A stretch of 64,000 nucleotides of DNA, from positions 496,001-560,000 of the forward strand of contig NZ_JABBYG020000002.1 of the NCBI RefSeq assembly GCF_012935325.2, given 5' to 3'. Within the stretch, counting starts at the first letter, position 1; every line of letters begins with the position of its first letter. The stretch comes from Paenibacillus sp. PL91. Its GTDB lineage: Bacteria; Bacillota; Bacilli; Paenibacillales; Paenibacillaceae. A model generated the notes under the pieces. The model saw nothing but the letters and a program-made list of their open reading frames with translations. It was not told where the DNA came from and searched no databases. A program made the position numbers and the translations under genes. Shown one piece after another: positions 56,454 to 64,000 of the stretch.

Positions 56454-56891
56454 CTAGAAGTTGAAATCAAAATCGACGAGCTTCTCAGCGATTTCGTTAA
56501 AGGTTTGCTCCGATTGCTCGTAATAGCCGTCCCATGTCTGCTTGCTCCAAATTTCAACGCGACCGGAGACGCCGAGCACCATGCAGTCTTTGTCTAGCTT
56601 CGCATATTCGCGAAGATGGCTTGGTATGTTTACCCTTCCCTGTTTATCAAGCTCACATTCGGTCGCACCGGAAAAGAAAAACCGGGTAAAAGCACGCGCA
56701 TCTGACTTCATTAGCGGAAGTGATTTTAATTTTTGCTCCAAAACGCTCCACTCGCTCATGGGATATACGAATAAGCAATTGTCTAAACCACGGGTAGCGA
56801 TGAACGAGGCACCAAGTGATTCGCGGAATTTCGAAGGTATGATGATGCGGCCTTTCTCATCGATGCTATGTTGATATTCACCCATAAACAT
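56454..56891 (-). CDS. mraZ: Transcriptional regulator MraZ
   Basis: This 145-residue protein is a double SpoVT/AbrB-fold regulator: [20 protein letters not shown] is the first half, and [20 protein letters not shown] is the second. In other bacteria it represses the dcw cluster through short G-rich repeats. Five such repeats lie upstream (56901-56945), so self-regulation is likely. ATG 56891 is about 8 bases after GGGGTGGG. Confidence 0.96.
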   Translation of the reverse strand: MFMGEYQHSIDEKGRIIIPSKFRESLGASFIATRGLDNCLFVYPMSEWSVLEQKLKSLPLMKSDARAFTRFFFSGATECELDKQGRVNIPSHLREYAKLDKDCMVLGVSGRVEIWSKQTWDGYYEQSEQTFNEIAEKLVDFDFNF

Positions 56892-56900
56892 GACTTTGAC

Positions 56901-56945
56901 CCACCCCTTCCCCTATTTCCACCACTTTGCCCCACTTTTCCCCAC
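56901..56945 (-). promoter_or_regulatory. MraZ operator (five 10-bp spaced G-rich repeats)
   Basis: On the coding strand GTGGG, GTGGG, GTGGT, TAGGG and GGTGG occur at exact 10-base intervals (starts at 56945, 56935, 56925, 56915, 56905). The three upstream units best fit the GTGGG/TGGGN MraZ box. The last overlaps the mraZ ribosome site. Confidence 0.8.
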
Positions 56946-56975
56946 TAAGATACAATAGTTCGCCACCTAAAATAA

Positions 56976-57002
56976 AAATCCTGCTCCATGAGCAGGATTT
57001 TT
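56976..57002 (-). terminator. Terminator between the DUF4349 gene and mraZ
   Basis: A stem AAATCCTGCT...AGCAGGATTT with A run before and T6 after lies 36 bases past the DUF4349 stop. Confidence 0.85.
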
Positions 57003-57037
57003 CTAAAATATTTCATAGTATTAATGATTATTAATCT

Positions 57038-58051
57038 TTAAAGGGTAGGCGGCAGCTTTTCCTCATCTGAATCCGTCTTCTCAGCAGTCTTTGTCTCCTT
57101 CTTCTTTCTCCGATAAAGCCAAAAGGCAGGTACAGCGATAACCGCTCCAACAGCAGCTACCGGAACTGCTCCCGCTAGCACAACGAGCAAGAAGTTTAGC
57201 GCATCCCATACGACCTTTGTGCTTCCTGTTATCGCATCTGACATTCTTCCGCCCAAATTCGGCTTCTTTACGCTTTCATTTTTCAGCGTTTGGTCCGTTT
57301 GGTACATGCGCAGCTCTACCGTGGAGAACGATACGTTGTTATCCAAATAACGAATTCGTCCTTTGATGCGCTCTATTTCGAGCTGCACCTCCGAAAGCTG
57401 CTGTGAAAATTTCAGTAAATCATCCGCTTTAACGGCCTTATCCATCATTGCGAGCAGCCTGGTTTCGACCAGCTGCCTTGCCTTCAGCCTTGATTCAAGG
57501 TCAACATATTCCTCGGATACGTCCTTGCCCCCGATATTTCTCTCGAAGTCATTATGCTTGATAAGCTCGACCCGATCTATGAACGACATAAAGCCGGCAG
57601 CCGGAACCTTGATCGTATAGGTTGATCCGATTTCCCCATCATGCCTCGTATCTTGGAATTGTAAAATATAGCCGCCGCTTTGATGAATCGCATTGCGAAG
57701 CGATGTCGCGGCTGCTGCCAGCTCATCCACCTGCATGCTTAAATTGGCGGTGTAAATAATTTTTTGATTAAAGCCCTCTGTACCCGCAGCGGTTTCAGAA
57801 GCAAAACCTCCGCCTGCTGGCGACTCGCTTTCACCACTGGTAGTTACGGCAGTATCAGCCTCAGCTTGATCAGCACCGGAATTACCATTACTCTCACTGT
57901 CCGATTTAGCTTCGTTCATTAGCGCTGACTGTTCAGAAGCTTTATTGCTCGCTGTATCGAAGTTTCCTGAGGAGCATCCTGCCAATAAGCCAATCCATAA
58001 AATAACGACTGCCCATGCTGCTAATCCTTTTTTCTGTTTATACAATGCCAT
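57038..58051 (-). CDS. DUF4349 lipoprotein with C-terminal transmembrane helix
   Basis: This roughly 337-residue protein has a lipoprotein signal with lipobox LLAGC (Cys26) and a low-complexity Ser/Ala/Glu linker to about residue 92. The DUF4349 domain (about 96-270, IIYTANLSMQVDELAAAATSL to RIRYLDNNVSFSTVELRM) is coiled-coil-like, and a transmembrane helix (about 282-310) precedes a charged tail. Function is unknown. The ATG lies very close to AAGGGGGA; a TTG at 58045 would be better spaced. Confidence 0.9.
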   Translation of the reverse strand: MALYKQKKGLAAWAVVILWIGLLAGCSSGNFDTASNKASEQSALMNEAKSDSESNGNSGADQAEADTAVTTSGESESPAGGGFASETAAGTEGFNQKIIYTANLSMQVDELAAAATSLRNAIHQSGGYILQFQDTRHDGEIGSTYTIKVPAAGFMSFIDRVELIKHNDFERNIGGKDVSEEYVDLESRLKARQLVETRLLAMMDKAVKADDLLKFSQQLSEVQLEIERIKGRIRYLDNNVSFSTVELRMYQTDQTLKNESVKKPNLGGRMSDAITGSTKVVWDALNFLLVVLAGAVPVAAVGAVIAVPAFWLYRRKKKETKTAEKTDSDEEKLPPTL

Positions 58052-58104
58052 TCCCCCTTACTGTATTGCTCTCTAGACGCAGGTTGGGAATAAAAGGTTA
58101 CAAA

Positions 58105-58132
58105 TAAAAAAGCCGCGATTGCTCGCGGCTTT
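58105..58132 (-). terminator. ahcY terminator
   Basis: Minus-strand stem GAAAGCCGCGA...TCGCGGCTTTTT, ending in T6, begins 9 bases after the ahcY stop. Confidence 0.9.
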
Positions 58133-58141
58133 CCAAGTTAT

Positions 58142-59407
58142 TTATTCAGCTTCTTTCCAGCTGTCCAGATAGGCTGCTTGCTCATCCGTAAGCTTATCAA
58201 TGCCAAAGCCAAGCGATTGCAGCTTGAGACGAGCTACCTGCTCATCAAGCTCGTAAGGCACGTTAACAACCTTGCTGCCAATCGTTTTGTATTGCTCGTT
58301 CACGTATTTTAGCGCAACGGCTTGAAGCGCGAACGTCATATCCATAATTTCGGCTGGATGTCCGTCGCCGGCAGCCAAATTAACAAGGCGCCCTTCAGCC
58401 AGCAAGTAAATGCTGCGACCGTCCTGAAGCTTATATTCTTCAATGTTGCGACGAACCGTACGCACGCTTGTCGACAATGCTGCAAGCTCCGGCTTGTTCG
58501 CTTCAACGTCAAAATGCCCTGCGTTCGAAATGATCGCGCCGTCCTTCATAACCTCATAGTGCTCGCCGCGGATTACATCACGGTTGCCTGTAACCGTCAC
58601 GAAAAACTCTCCTACTTTTGCCGCTTCAATCATTGGCATAACGGCAAAGCCATCCATATAAGCCTCAACGGCCTTGATTGCATCGATCTCGGTTACGACG
58701 ACATTTGCGCCAAGCCCCTTCGCACGCATCGCAACGCCTTTGCCGCACCAGCCATAGCCGACGACAACAACTGTTTTACCAGCTACCATCAGGTTTGTCG
58801 TCCGGTTAATGCCATCCCATACCGATTGGCCCGTACCGTATCGGTTATCGAATAAATGCTTGCAATACGCATCGTTTACAGCAACCATCGGGAATTTCAA
58901 GGAGCCGTCCTTCTCCATCGCTTTCAGCCTAATAATTCCCGTCGTCGTCTCTTCCGCTCCGCCGCGCAGGTTCTCGCCGAGCTCAGGATGCTCCGAATTC
59001 AGAATCGTAGCCAGGTCTCCGCCATCATCGATAATGAGATCCGGCTTCCACTCAAGCGCCTTAATGTTAAGCGCCTTGAACTCTTCTGGGCTAGGATTGT
59101 ATTTCGCAAACACGGTAATGCCATCCTCCACGAGTGCGGCACATACATCGTCTTGCGTTGACAGCGGATTGCTGCCGGTAATTGTCACCTCAGCGCCGCC
59201 CGCTTTGACAACCTTGGCCAGATATGCGGTTTTCGCTTCCAAATGCAGTGCAATTGTAACCTTCAGTCCTTTAAAAGGCTGCTCCTTCTCGAACTGCTCG
59301 CGGATCGTATTCAGAACCGGCATATGCGCAGCTACCCAATCAATCTTCAAATGGCCATCTTGTGCCAATGACATATCGGCAACAATGCTTCTCTCAACTG
59401 TACTCAT
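58142..59407 (-). CDS. ahcY: Adenosylhomocysteinase (S-adenosylhomocysteine hydrolase)
   Basis: This 421-residue NAD-dependent enzyme splits S-adenosylhomocysteine to adenosine and homocysteine. The NAD site is VVVVGYGWCGKGVAMRAKG, and substrate motifs include LHLEAKTAYL and NDAYCKHLFDNRYGTGQS. The length and lack of the eukaryote-type insertion resemble the archaeal/thermophile group. It lies 21 bases after bshC; AGGAGG precedes the ATG. Confidence 0.97.
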   Translation of the reverse strand: MSTVERSIVADMSLAQDGHLKIDWVAAHMPVLNTIREQFEKEQPFKGLKVTIALHLEAKTAYLAKVVKAGGAEVTITGSNPLSTQDDVCAALVEDGITVFAKYNPSPEEFKALNIKALEWKPDLIIDDGGDLATILNSEHPELGENLRGGAEETTTGIIRLKAMEKDGSLKFPMVAVNDAYCKHLFDNRYGTGQSVWDGINRTTNLMVAGKTVVVVGYGWCGKGVAMRAKGLGANVVVTEIDAIKAVEAYMDGFAVMPMIEAAKVGEFFVTVTGNRDVIRGEHYEVMKDGAIISNAGHFDVEANKPELAALSTSVRTVRRNIEEYKLQDGRSIYLLAEGRLVNLAAGDGHPAEIMDMTFALQAVALKYVNEQYKTIGSKVVNVPYELDEQVARLKLQSLGFGIDKLTDEQAAYLDSWKEAE

Positions 59408-59428
59408 CTGTATTTACCTCCTGTTATT

Positions 59429-61069
59429 TTACAAATAAACGATTTCGTGTCCGCCCTCTCGGTTATACGGCGCTTCAAGAAGCTTATCCAGCCAATTTAA
59501 GCTGTAGCGGTTCCAATAGGCTGTCATATTAAGCACACGCTCCTGCGGCTTTCCAAGCGGCTTAATAGAATGATGAATACGGTCAAGCTGCCTGGTGGAT
59601 GCTTCAAATTGCTTGTTGAAGGCATCTACGGTTTTTGAGCCCATGTAGCTGATCTGCTCGACAATTTTCTGCATATTCGTATCCCCGAGCTTAGCAAGCG
59701 AAGGCTGAACGGATGTTGCCAGATCAAGCAGCGGTTTGTAGAGCTGTTCGAATTGCAGCCTCGCATCATCGAATTGCTGTTCGATCGATAATCCGTCTTG
59801 ATCCTTCAGCCACGTGCTCTTGCGCTCCTCGAAGCGCTCCATGACATCCTCGAAGGAAAGCTCGTATTTGTCCATATGCTTAGCTACGGTTCCTTCTATT
59901 AATGTAAAGGACATGCGGGGCACGATGATCGGCATTTCCATGCCAAGCGCGCGGAACGCTTCGCCAGTCAAAGCCCAATAGGCAATTTCCCCGGGACCAA
60001 GCACCGTAGCGAGTACCGGAAATAAATAATCCTGCATAAGCGGTCTCGTAAGGACATTATTGCTAAGCTGCTGCGGCTGCTCATCCGCAATGTGCAGCAA
60101 TTCCTTCTCCGTTATTGACAACTGGCCTTTACGGTCTTGAAAAAGACCATCCTTCTTATGAAGTAGCGTTCTTTCATCGCCATTTGCCGAGTGGAACAGA
60201 AATAAGTTGGCGCTGCCGGGCGTTACATCCGCCTGCAAGCTGTATCCAAACTCCTTGACCTTCTCGGCAGCAGACATATACGCTTTCTCCAAGTCGTCAT
60301 TGCGCTCGATCATCTTTCTAAACATCGGAGCTTCCAAGCGGCGGATAGCCGGATGATCTGCATCAAGCAGCACAAGCCCCTGTTTGCCGAATAAGTGGCT
60401 TAAAATCATAGCAAACAAATCCGACAACGATTGCGACTTCTGCGACATCTGGCGCAATTCCTCCAGAAGCAGAGGCTTGAACTCAGAATGCGGCAGCGCT
60501 TGCTCCAGCTCTTCCAGCAGCTGTGTCCACATTTCTTCTGAAAGGGACGAGCGGCTCACCGATGTGCGCGCGCCTTCTGGGCGTGCCGCCGATAGCTTGC
60601 GCAGCTCCTGCTCGGCAGTTAGTACATAAGCGTGGTTCGCTTCATCCCAATCATGATCCTCGCCCGCAACCCAAAAAACTGGAACGACCGTGCGCCCTAG
60701 CTGCTCGCTCGCAGATTTAGCAGCACCAATAATGGATACCGCTTTATGTATAACGAGCAAAGGGCCGGTCCACAATCCGGCTTGCTGGCCTCCAACGACA
60801 ACCGGTGCACCTTCCGCAATTGCTGAGATGGATGCAAATACTTCAGCGCTTGCGCCTGCCATCTCATTGTAAACTCGCAGCGCACGCGCAACCTCTGCTG
60901 CCTCGGCTCTCACATGGCTCGTTTGCTCCAAACGTTTAAACCGTCTATCCCAGTCCTGCTTCGCTCCCGCATGATAGCCGTACAAAGCTTCTATACGGTC
61001 ATCTGTGCGATTTATATAAGCCTCTGTCAAAGGCTGAGCGCTTGGCAATGAATAATTTTCTGTTCTCAT
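59429..61069 (-). CDS. bshC: Bacillithiol biosynthesis cysteine-adding enzyme BshC
   Basis: This roughly 546-residue enzyme is thought to add cysteine to GlcN-malate, the last step of bacillithiol synthesis. Conserved segments include GGQQAGLWTGPLLVIHKA, VFWVAGEDHDWDEANHAYV and LGPGEIAYWALTGEAFRALG. A long coiled-coil stretch occupies about 400-520. The ATG at 61069 is 14 bases after GGAGG, a long spacing. It is transcribed with ahcY from the promoter at 61139-61168. Confidence 0.94.
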   Translation of the reverse strand: MRTENYSLPSAQPLTEAYINRTDDRIEALYGYHAGAKQDWDRRFKRLEQTSHVRAEAAEVARALRVYNEMAGASAEVFASISAIAEGAPVVVGGQQAGLWTGPLLVIHKAVSIIGAAKSASEQLGRTVVPVFWVAGEDHDWDEANHAYVLTAEQELRKLSAARPEGARTSVSRSSLSEEMWTQLLEELEQALPHSEFKPLLLEELRQMSQKSQSLSDLFAMILSHLFGKQGLVLLDADHPAIRRLEAPMFRKMIERNDDLEKAYMSAAEKVKEFGYSLQADVTPGSANLFLFHSANGDERTLLHKKDGLFQDRKGQLSITEKELLHIADEQPQQLSNNVLTRPLMQDYLFPVLATVLGPGEIAYWALTGEAFRALGMEMPIIVPRMSFTLIEGTVAKHMDKYELSFEDVMERFEERKSTWLKDQDGLSIEQQFDDARLQFEQLYKPLLDLATSVQPSLAKLGDTNMQKIVEQISYMGSKTVDAFNKQFEASTRQLDRIHHSIKPLGKPQERVLNMTAYWNRYSLNWLDKLLEAPYNREGGHEIVYL

Positions 61070-61138
61070 AGCGCAGCCTGTAACCTCCTGCTTGATAGTC
61101 GCCAAAGCGACTTAAAATGTATTAAACTGAACATTTTA

Positions 61139-61168
61139 ATTGTACACAAAGGTGAAGCCGTCCGTCAA
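61139..61168 (-). promoter_or_regulatory. Sigma-A promoter of bshC-ahcY
   Basis: TTGACG (61163-61168) and TACAAT (61139-61144) are 18 bases apart, about 70 bases upstream of the bshC start. Confidence 0.75.
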
Positions 61169-61171
61169 AGC

Positions 61172-61200
61172 AAAAACGCCTCTGCTTTTAGGAGGCGTTT
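61172..61200 (-). terminator. Terminator after the DUF3397 gene
   Basis: Minus-strand stem AAACGCCTC...GAGGCGTTT with a T5 run lies 19 bases past the DUF3397 stop. Confidence 0.85.
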
Positions 61201-61218
61201 GGCGTATGTACTTCTAAA

Positions 61219-61608
61219 TTATGCGGTAAGCACCAATTTGCCGATGACAATGCACATGAATACGACATACAGCACGCTCATTGAAAAAAAGCTTAGCCGC
61301 CAAATCGTTCTAAAAATTTTTTTGCCATCGATCGTGCCGCGTTTGCGGAACTGAGCATTGCCAAGCAATCCGCCTCCAAGCAGCATAAATAATAAAATGC
61401 CGTAAAGACCGAATTTGGTGCCAGATAAATTATCGAACAGTACGGCTACGCAGCCGATTAATAACGCCGTCGTGACATCCATGGCCAGTCGAAAAGCCTT
61501 CTTCCGATCCTGAATATATGCCCCATAACCAAATAAGATGATCGCGAAAGGTATGACTGGAATGACCGCCAAATAAGCGTATGCATGTTTTATGCTATCC
61601 AATATCAT
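61219..61608 (-). CDS. DUF3397 membrane protein
   Basis: This roughly 129-residue protein has four transmembrane segments (about 14-32, 46-62, 66-84, 104-126). YGAYIQDRKKAFRLAMDVTT and FRTIWRLSFFSMSVLYVV are typical of DUF3397, which commonly lies near bshC in Bacilli. Function is unknown. ATG 61608 follows AAGGA by 8 bases; a TTG two codons earlier is possible. Confidence 0.85.
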   Translation of the reverse strand: MILDSIKHAYAYLAVIPVIPFAIILFGYGAYIQDRKKAFRLAMDVTTALLIGCVAVLFDNLSGTKFGLYGILLFMLLGGGLLGNAQFRKRGTIDGKKIFRTIWRLSFFSMSVLYVVFMCIVIGKLVLTA

Positions 61609-61630
61609 CTCCAACGTCCTTCAGTCCCTC

Positions 61631-62623
61631 CTATTCAGCTTTCGGATGCAGCGCTTGCACGAGTTCCGTAATTGCCAGATTTAGCGGTGCCTGTAAGCCA
61701 TGCTTCGCAGCCAGCCTTGTAACTCCGCCATTAATCGCATCTATTTCTGTTACCCTGCCTGCCCGAATATCGCTTAGCATGGAGGAAATGTTGCGGCTAG
61801 TTTGCCTGCAAACATCAATAATGAGCTGCCAGCCATCTTCCGGCATGGCCATGCCCGCTTTCACAAGAACATGCTCGGTTTCCATATATAGCTCACGCAT
61901 AAGCTTCTCGCGAGCAGGATGAGCTGGGAGCTGTCCGTTTTCCACATCATAAATCGCTGTTAAAGGATTAATTACCGCGTTAATAAGAAGTTTATGGAAA
62001 ATTCGATTCTCCAAATCATTCGACAGAGAAGAAGCAAATCCTGCCGATTGCAGCATAGAAACCAACATTTTTTGCGAGATAGCGAGAGTTTCATCCCCTT
62101 TACGCCCATTCCCTCCCCACTCACCCAGCCAAAGCTGCCCCTTGCCCGTATGCGCTACCGTTCGCGAATCAAGCCGTTTAGCGCCTTCCGTCGTCACAGC
62201 GGCATGCAGCGGCAGATTTGGAAGAGCCTCTTGAATACGCTCCAAGTGGCCGACCCCATTTTGCAAGCACATCATTGCAGCAGCCTCATTCTCAGGGCCA
62301 TTTGTTAGCAGTGCAAGTTTCTTTAACAGATGATCATTCAAATCCGTTTGTTTGACCGTTAGAAGCAGCCAATTATAGCCCGCGCTTTTACTATTTTGGT
62401 CTTTATTCCATTCTCGTAAGGAGGCATGCTCCATCCACTCGCTCTTGACACGAATCACCCGCTCGCTTATTCCATCAACCTCAATTAGCCTAATTCCTTG
62501 CTCCGCAAGCTGTACCGCCTGCTCCATGCTGCGCGTCCATATAGTGACATCAGCGCCCGCGTCTGCTAGCTTCGCCCCATAGAGCAGCCCAAGCGATCCT
62601 CCGCCTACTACATCTATTTGCAA
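61631..62623 (-). CDS. 2-Dehydropantoate 2-reductase family protein (PanE/ApbA)
   Basis: This roughly 330-residue NADPH enzyme reduces ketopantoate to pantoate in the route to coenzyme A. The Rossmann motif is IDVVGGGSLGLLYGAKLA, and the catalytic domain includes LLINAVINPLTAIYDVENG. TTG 62623 lies 8 bases after AAGGAGG and is clearly the start. It precedes the DUF3397 gene by 22 bases. Paralogues are common, so the true substrate is not certain. Confidence 0.9.
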   Translation of the reverse strand: MQIDVVGGGSLGLLYGAKLADAGADVTIWTRSMEQAVQLAEQGIRLIEVDGISERVIRVKSEWMEHASLREWNKDQNSKSAGYNWLLLTVKQTDLNDHLLKKLALLTNGPENEAAAMMCLQNGVGHLERIQEALPNLPLHAAVTTEGAKRLDSRTVAHTGKGQLWLGEWGGNGRKGDETLAISQKMLVSMLQSAGFASSLSNDLENRIFHKLLINAVINPLTAIYDVENGQLPAHPAREKLMRELYMETEHVLVKAGMAMPEDGWQLIIDVCRQTSRNISSMLSDIRAGRVTEIDAINGGVTRLAAKHGLQAPLNLAITELVQALHPKAE

Positions 62624-62742
62624 TTTCCACGCCTCCTTATACGACAGCTGCTCTTCGCTATATTGCAAACATCGTATCAAATCTGCTGAAAATGATGCAA
62701 CTGATATGATGCGTCTTGAAGCTTATTATTTTTGTACGACAT

Positions 62743-62783
62743 AAAAAAGAGAGACCAGCCATTGTTAATGGCCAGCCTCTCTC
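62743..62783 (-). terminator. rsfA terminator
   Basis: Minus-strand stem GAGAGAGGCTGGCCATT...AATGGCTGGTCTCTC ends in T6, 17 bases after the rsfA stop. Confidence 0.9.
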
Positions 62784-62799
62784 ATTTACGGTTTATAAC

Positions 62800-63450
62800 T
62801 TATTCAATACGTTCCAAATTGCCGTTTGCATCCATTTTAAATCTAGGCTTCGCCTCGTCATCATTCGTTAATACAGTAAGCCTTCTTGCACGATCCATAA
62901 TTTGAATGAGCGTCTTGTAATCATCGTTTACTGCGCGGTAATCGGTTTGCACATTGTTGACCTCTTTGGACAATCTCTCATTCTGATCGCGCAAACGATA
63001 TAGCTCATCCTCTTTGTCTTTCAGTTCCTTCTCAAACCATTTGATTTGACGCGTCAAATCCTGATAAGTCGTCTTCCATCCACGGAGAAAACGAATAACA
63101 GCATCAACGGACAAACCTTCCTCGATCGAGCTGCCTTCTTGCTTGAAACTGCGCTCATCCGTTTCAAAAACGGCAATCGATGAAACATGCGGCGTTTGGA
63201 CAATCGTTTGTTTTTTCAAATAATTTCGTTTCTGGCGCTGCTGCTTTGCAATTTGTATCGCATCCTCATACCTTTTGCGAACGCAGCTATTCCAACGGAA
63301 ACCGCATGCTGCGGACGTCCGTCCGATTCGTTCGCCTACTTCCTCAAAAGCTGCAAGCTGGGTACTTCCTTCTCGAATATGGCGTAGTGTAACCTCGGCG
63401 AGTATAAGATCATCGTCCGGACTCCACGCATCTTGTCTGACTGCTGTCAT
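62800..63450 (-). CDS. rsfA: Prespore regulator RsfA family
   Basis: This roughly 216-residue regulator has an N-terminal Myb/SANT-like DNA-binding motif (QDAWSPDDDLILAEVTLRHI, then GRTSAACGFRWNSCVRKRYE) and a C-terminal coiled coil (about 115-180). RsfA fine-tunes sigma-F-dependent forespore genes in B. subtilis. ATG 63450 follows AGGAGG by 10 bases; the frame extends to 63564 without such a site. Confidence 0.93.
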   Translation of the reverse strand: MTAVRQDAWSPDDDLILAEVTLRHIREGSTQLAAFEEVGERIGRTSAACGFRWNSCVRKRYEDAIQIAKQQRQKRNYLKKQTIVQTPHVSSIAVFETDERSFKQEGSSIEEGLSVDAVIRFLRGWKTTYQDLTRQIKWFEKELKDKEDELYRLRDQNERLSKEVNNVQTDYRAVNDDYKTLIQIMDRARRLTVLTNDDEAKPRFKMDANGNLERIE

Positions 63451-63655
63451 GCAACAAAAACCTCCTAACGTAAAGGCGCTTACTTTATCTCTATGCCCTT
63501 GGTAGAGTTCATAGAATCTATTGGATACTAAATTGTATAACCAAATTTTCAATTGCTCATACATGTTAGCTCTTATTATTGGTCAAACTATATCTAGACT
63601 CCTCATGCAGGAATGGCTTTAAACAAAAAGTTTGCGATTTCGTCACCGTTTTTGG

Positions 63656-63684
63656 TTTACACTTATTTCGCCAAACGTTATAAT
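63656..63684 (+). promoter_or_regulatory. Sigma-A promoter of the DUF2626 gene
   Basis: TTTACA (63656-63661) and a perfect TATAAT (63679-63684) are 17 bases apart, about 43 bases upstream of the start codon. Confidence 0.85.
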
Positions 63685-63726
63685 GATCATTAGAAAATCG
63701 GGTCGCAGCGAAAGGGGGATGTCATC

Positions 63727-63963
63727 ATGGCACGCATGTATCGGGTACTTGGATTTTGGACCCTGGTAATCGGACTAATGGCTTTTGCAGGCCATATGAC
63801 GGAATTTGCGCTTTTATTTTTTGCACAAGCCGTCGCTTTCGTATTTCTAGGCTACTTGAATTTCTCCGAGAGAACTTACATCGTAATGTTCTGGGGATAT
63901 ATGATCATTTCATTCGTGGGTTTCACGTATTGGTCGGTCTTCAAGATGGACTTGCCGTTTTAA
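63727..63963 (+). CDS. DUF2626 membrane protein (YqgY-like)
   Basis: This 78-residue protein has three hydrophobic segments. MARMYRVLGFWTLVIGLMAF, followed later by SERTYIVMFWGYM, matches the YqgY/DUF2626 family of Bacilli. Function is unknown. It has its own consensus promoter, and the ATG lies 7 bases after AAGGGGG. The remaining 37 bases of the window hold no terminator. Confidence 0.9.
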   Translation: MARMYRVLGFWTLVIGLMAFAGHMTEFALLFFAQAVAFVFLGYLNFSERTYIVMFWGYMIISFVGFTYWSVFKMDLPF

Positions 63964-64000
63964 CAAGGGCGACACAGACTCTCGCCTAGGCAGGTCATAT

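Overview
The window looks like the chromosome of an endospore-forming member of the Paenibacillaceae, most likely Paenibacillus or a close relative. The evidence is spoIIGA-sigE-sigG, spoVD, spoVE, the prespore regulator rsfA, bacillithiol synthesis (bshC), LL-diaminopimelate aminotransferase (dapL), a MurE of the meso-diaminopimelate type, and a pyr operon with a PyrR attenuator. Nearly all genes lie on the minus strand, so most operons read from high to low coordinates.

Left end (1-2.4 kb): a tyrosine recombinase lies beside three tRNA genes, Leu(UAA), Ile2(CAU) and initiator Met, which suggests the edge of an integrated element. A 54-codon ORF and a YjcG-type 2H phosphoesterase gene follow. 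At 2.5-9.6 kb is a five-gene operon: ABC ATPase, lipoprotein adaptor, a large double-FtsX permease, a second ABC ATPase with a C-terminal AbrB-like domain, and a solute-binding lipoprotein. A chemotaxis receptor gene follows (9.8-11.5 kb).

From 11.7 to 20.7 kb is the pyr operon (pyrR-pyrB-pyrC-carA-carB-pyrF-pyrE). It has a clear promoter and attenuator but lacks the pyrK and pyrD genes found in the Bacillus subtilis operon. Next come dapL, rluD and lspA, then a DksA/TraR-like zinc protein and a DUF5665 protein. ileS is of the eukaryote-like IleRS2 type and is preceded by an isoleucine T-box.

From 28.5 to 57 kb is the division, cell-wall and sporulation supercluster. In transcription order it reads mraZ-rsmH-ftsL-pbpB-spoVD-murE-murF-mraY-murD-spoVE-murB-murA-divIB-ftsA-ftsZ, then spoIIGA-sigE-sigG, ylmC-pgeF-ylmE-sepF-ylmG-ylmH and divIVA. 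Two small plus-strand units interrupt it: a PD-(D/E)XK-like nuclease gene that appears frameshifted, and a tetR-DUF3995 pair with twin operators. murG is absent from its usual place between spoVE and murB; a degraded ORF sits there instead. MraZ boxes precede mraZ, and a hairpin overlaps the sigG ribosome binding site.

Right end (57-64 kb): a DUF4349 lipoprotein, ahcY with bshC, a DUF3397 protein, a PanE-like reductase, rsfA, and a plus-strand DUF2626 protein.

The most unusual features are the ABC operon with its ATPase-AbrB fusion, the missing murG, the twin tetR operators and the sigG leader hairpin.
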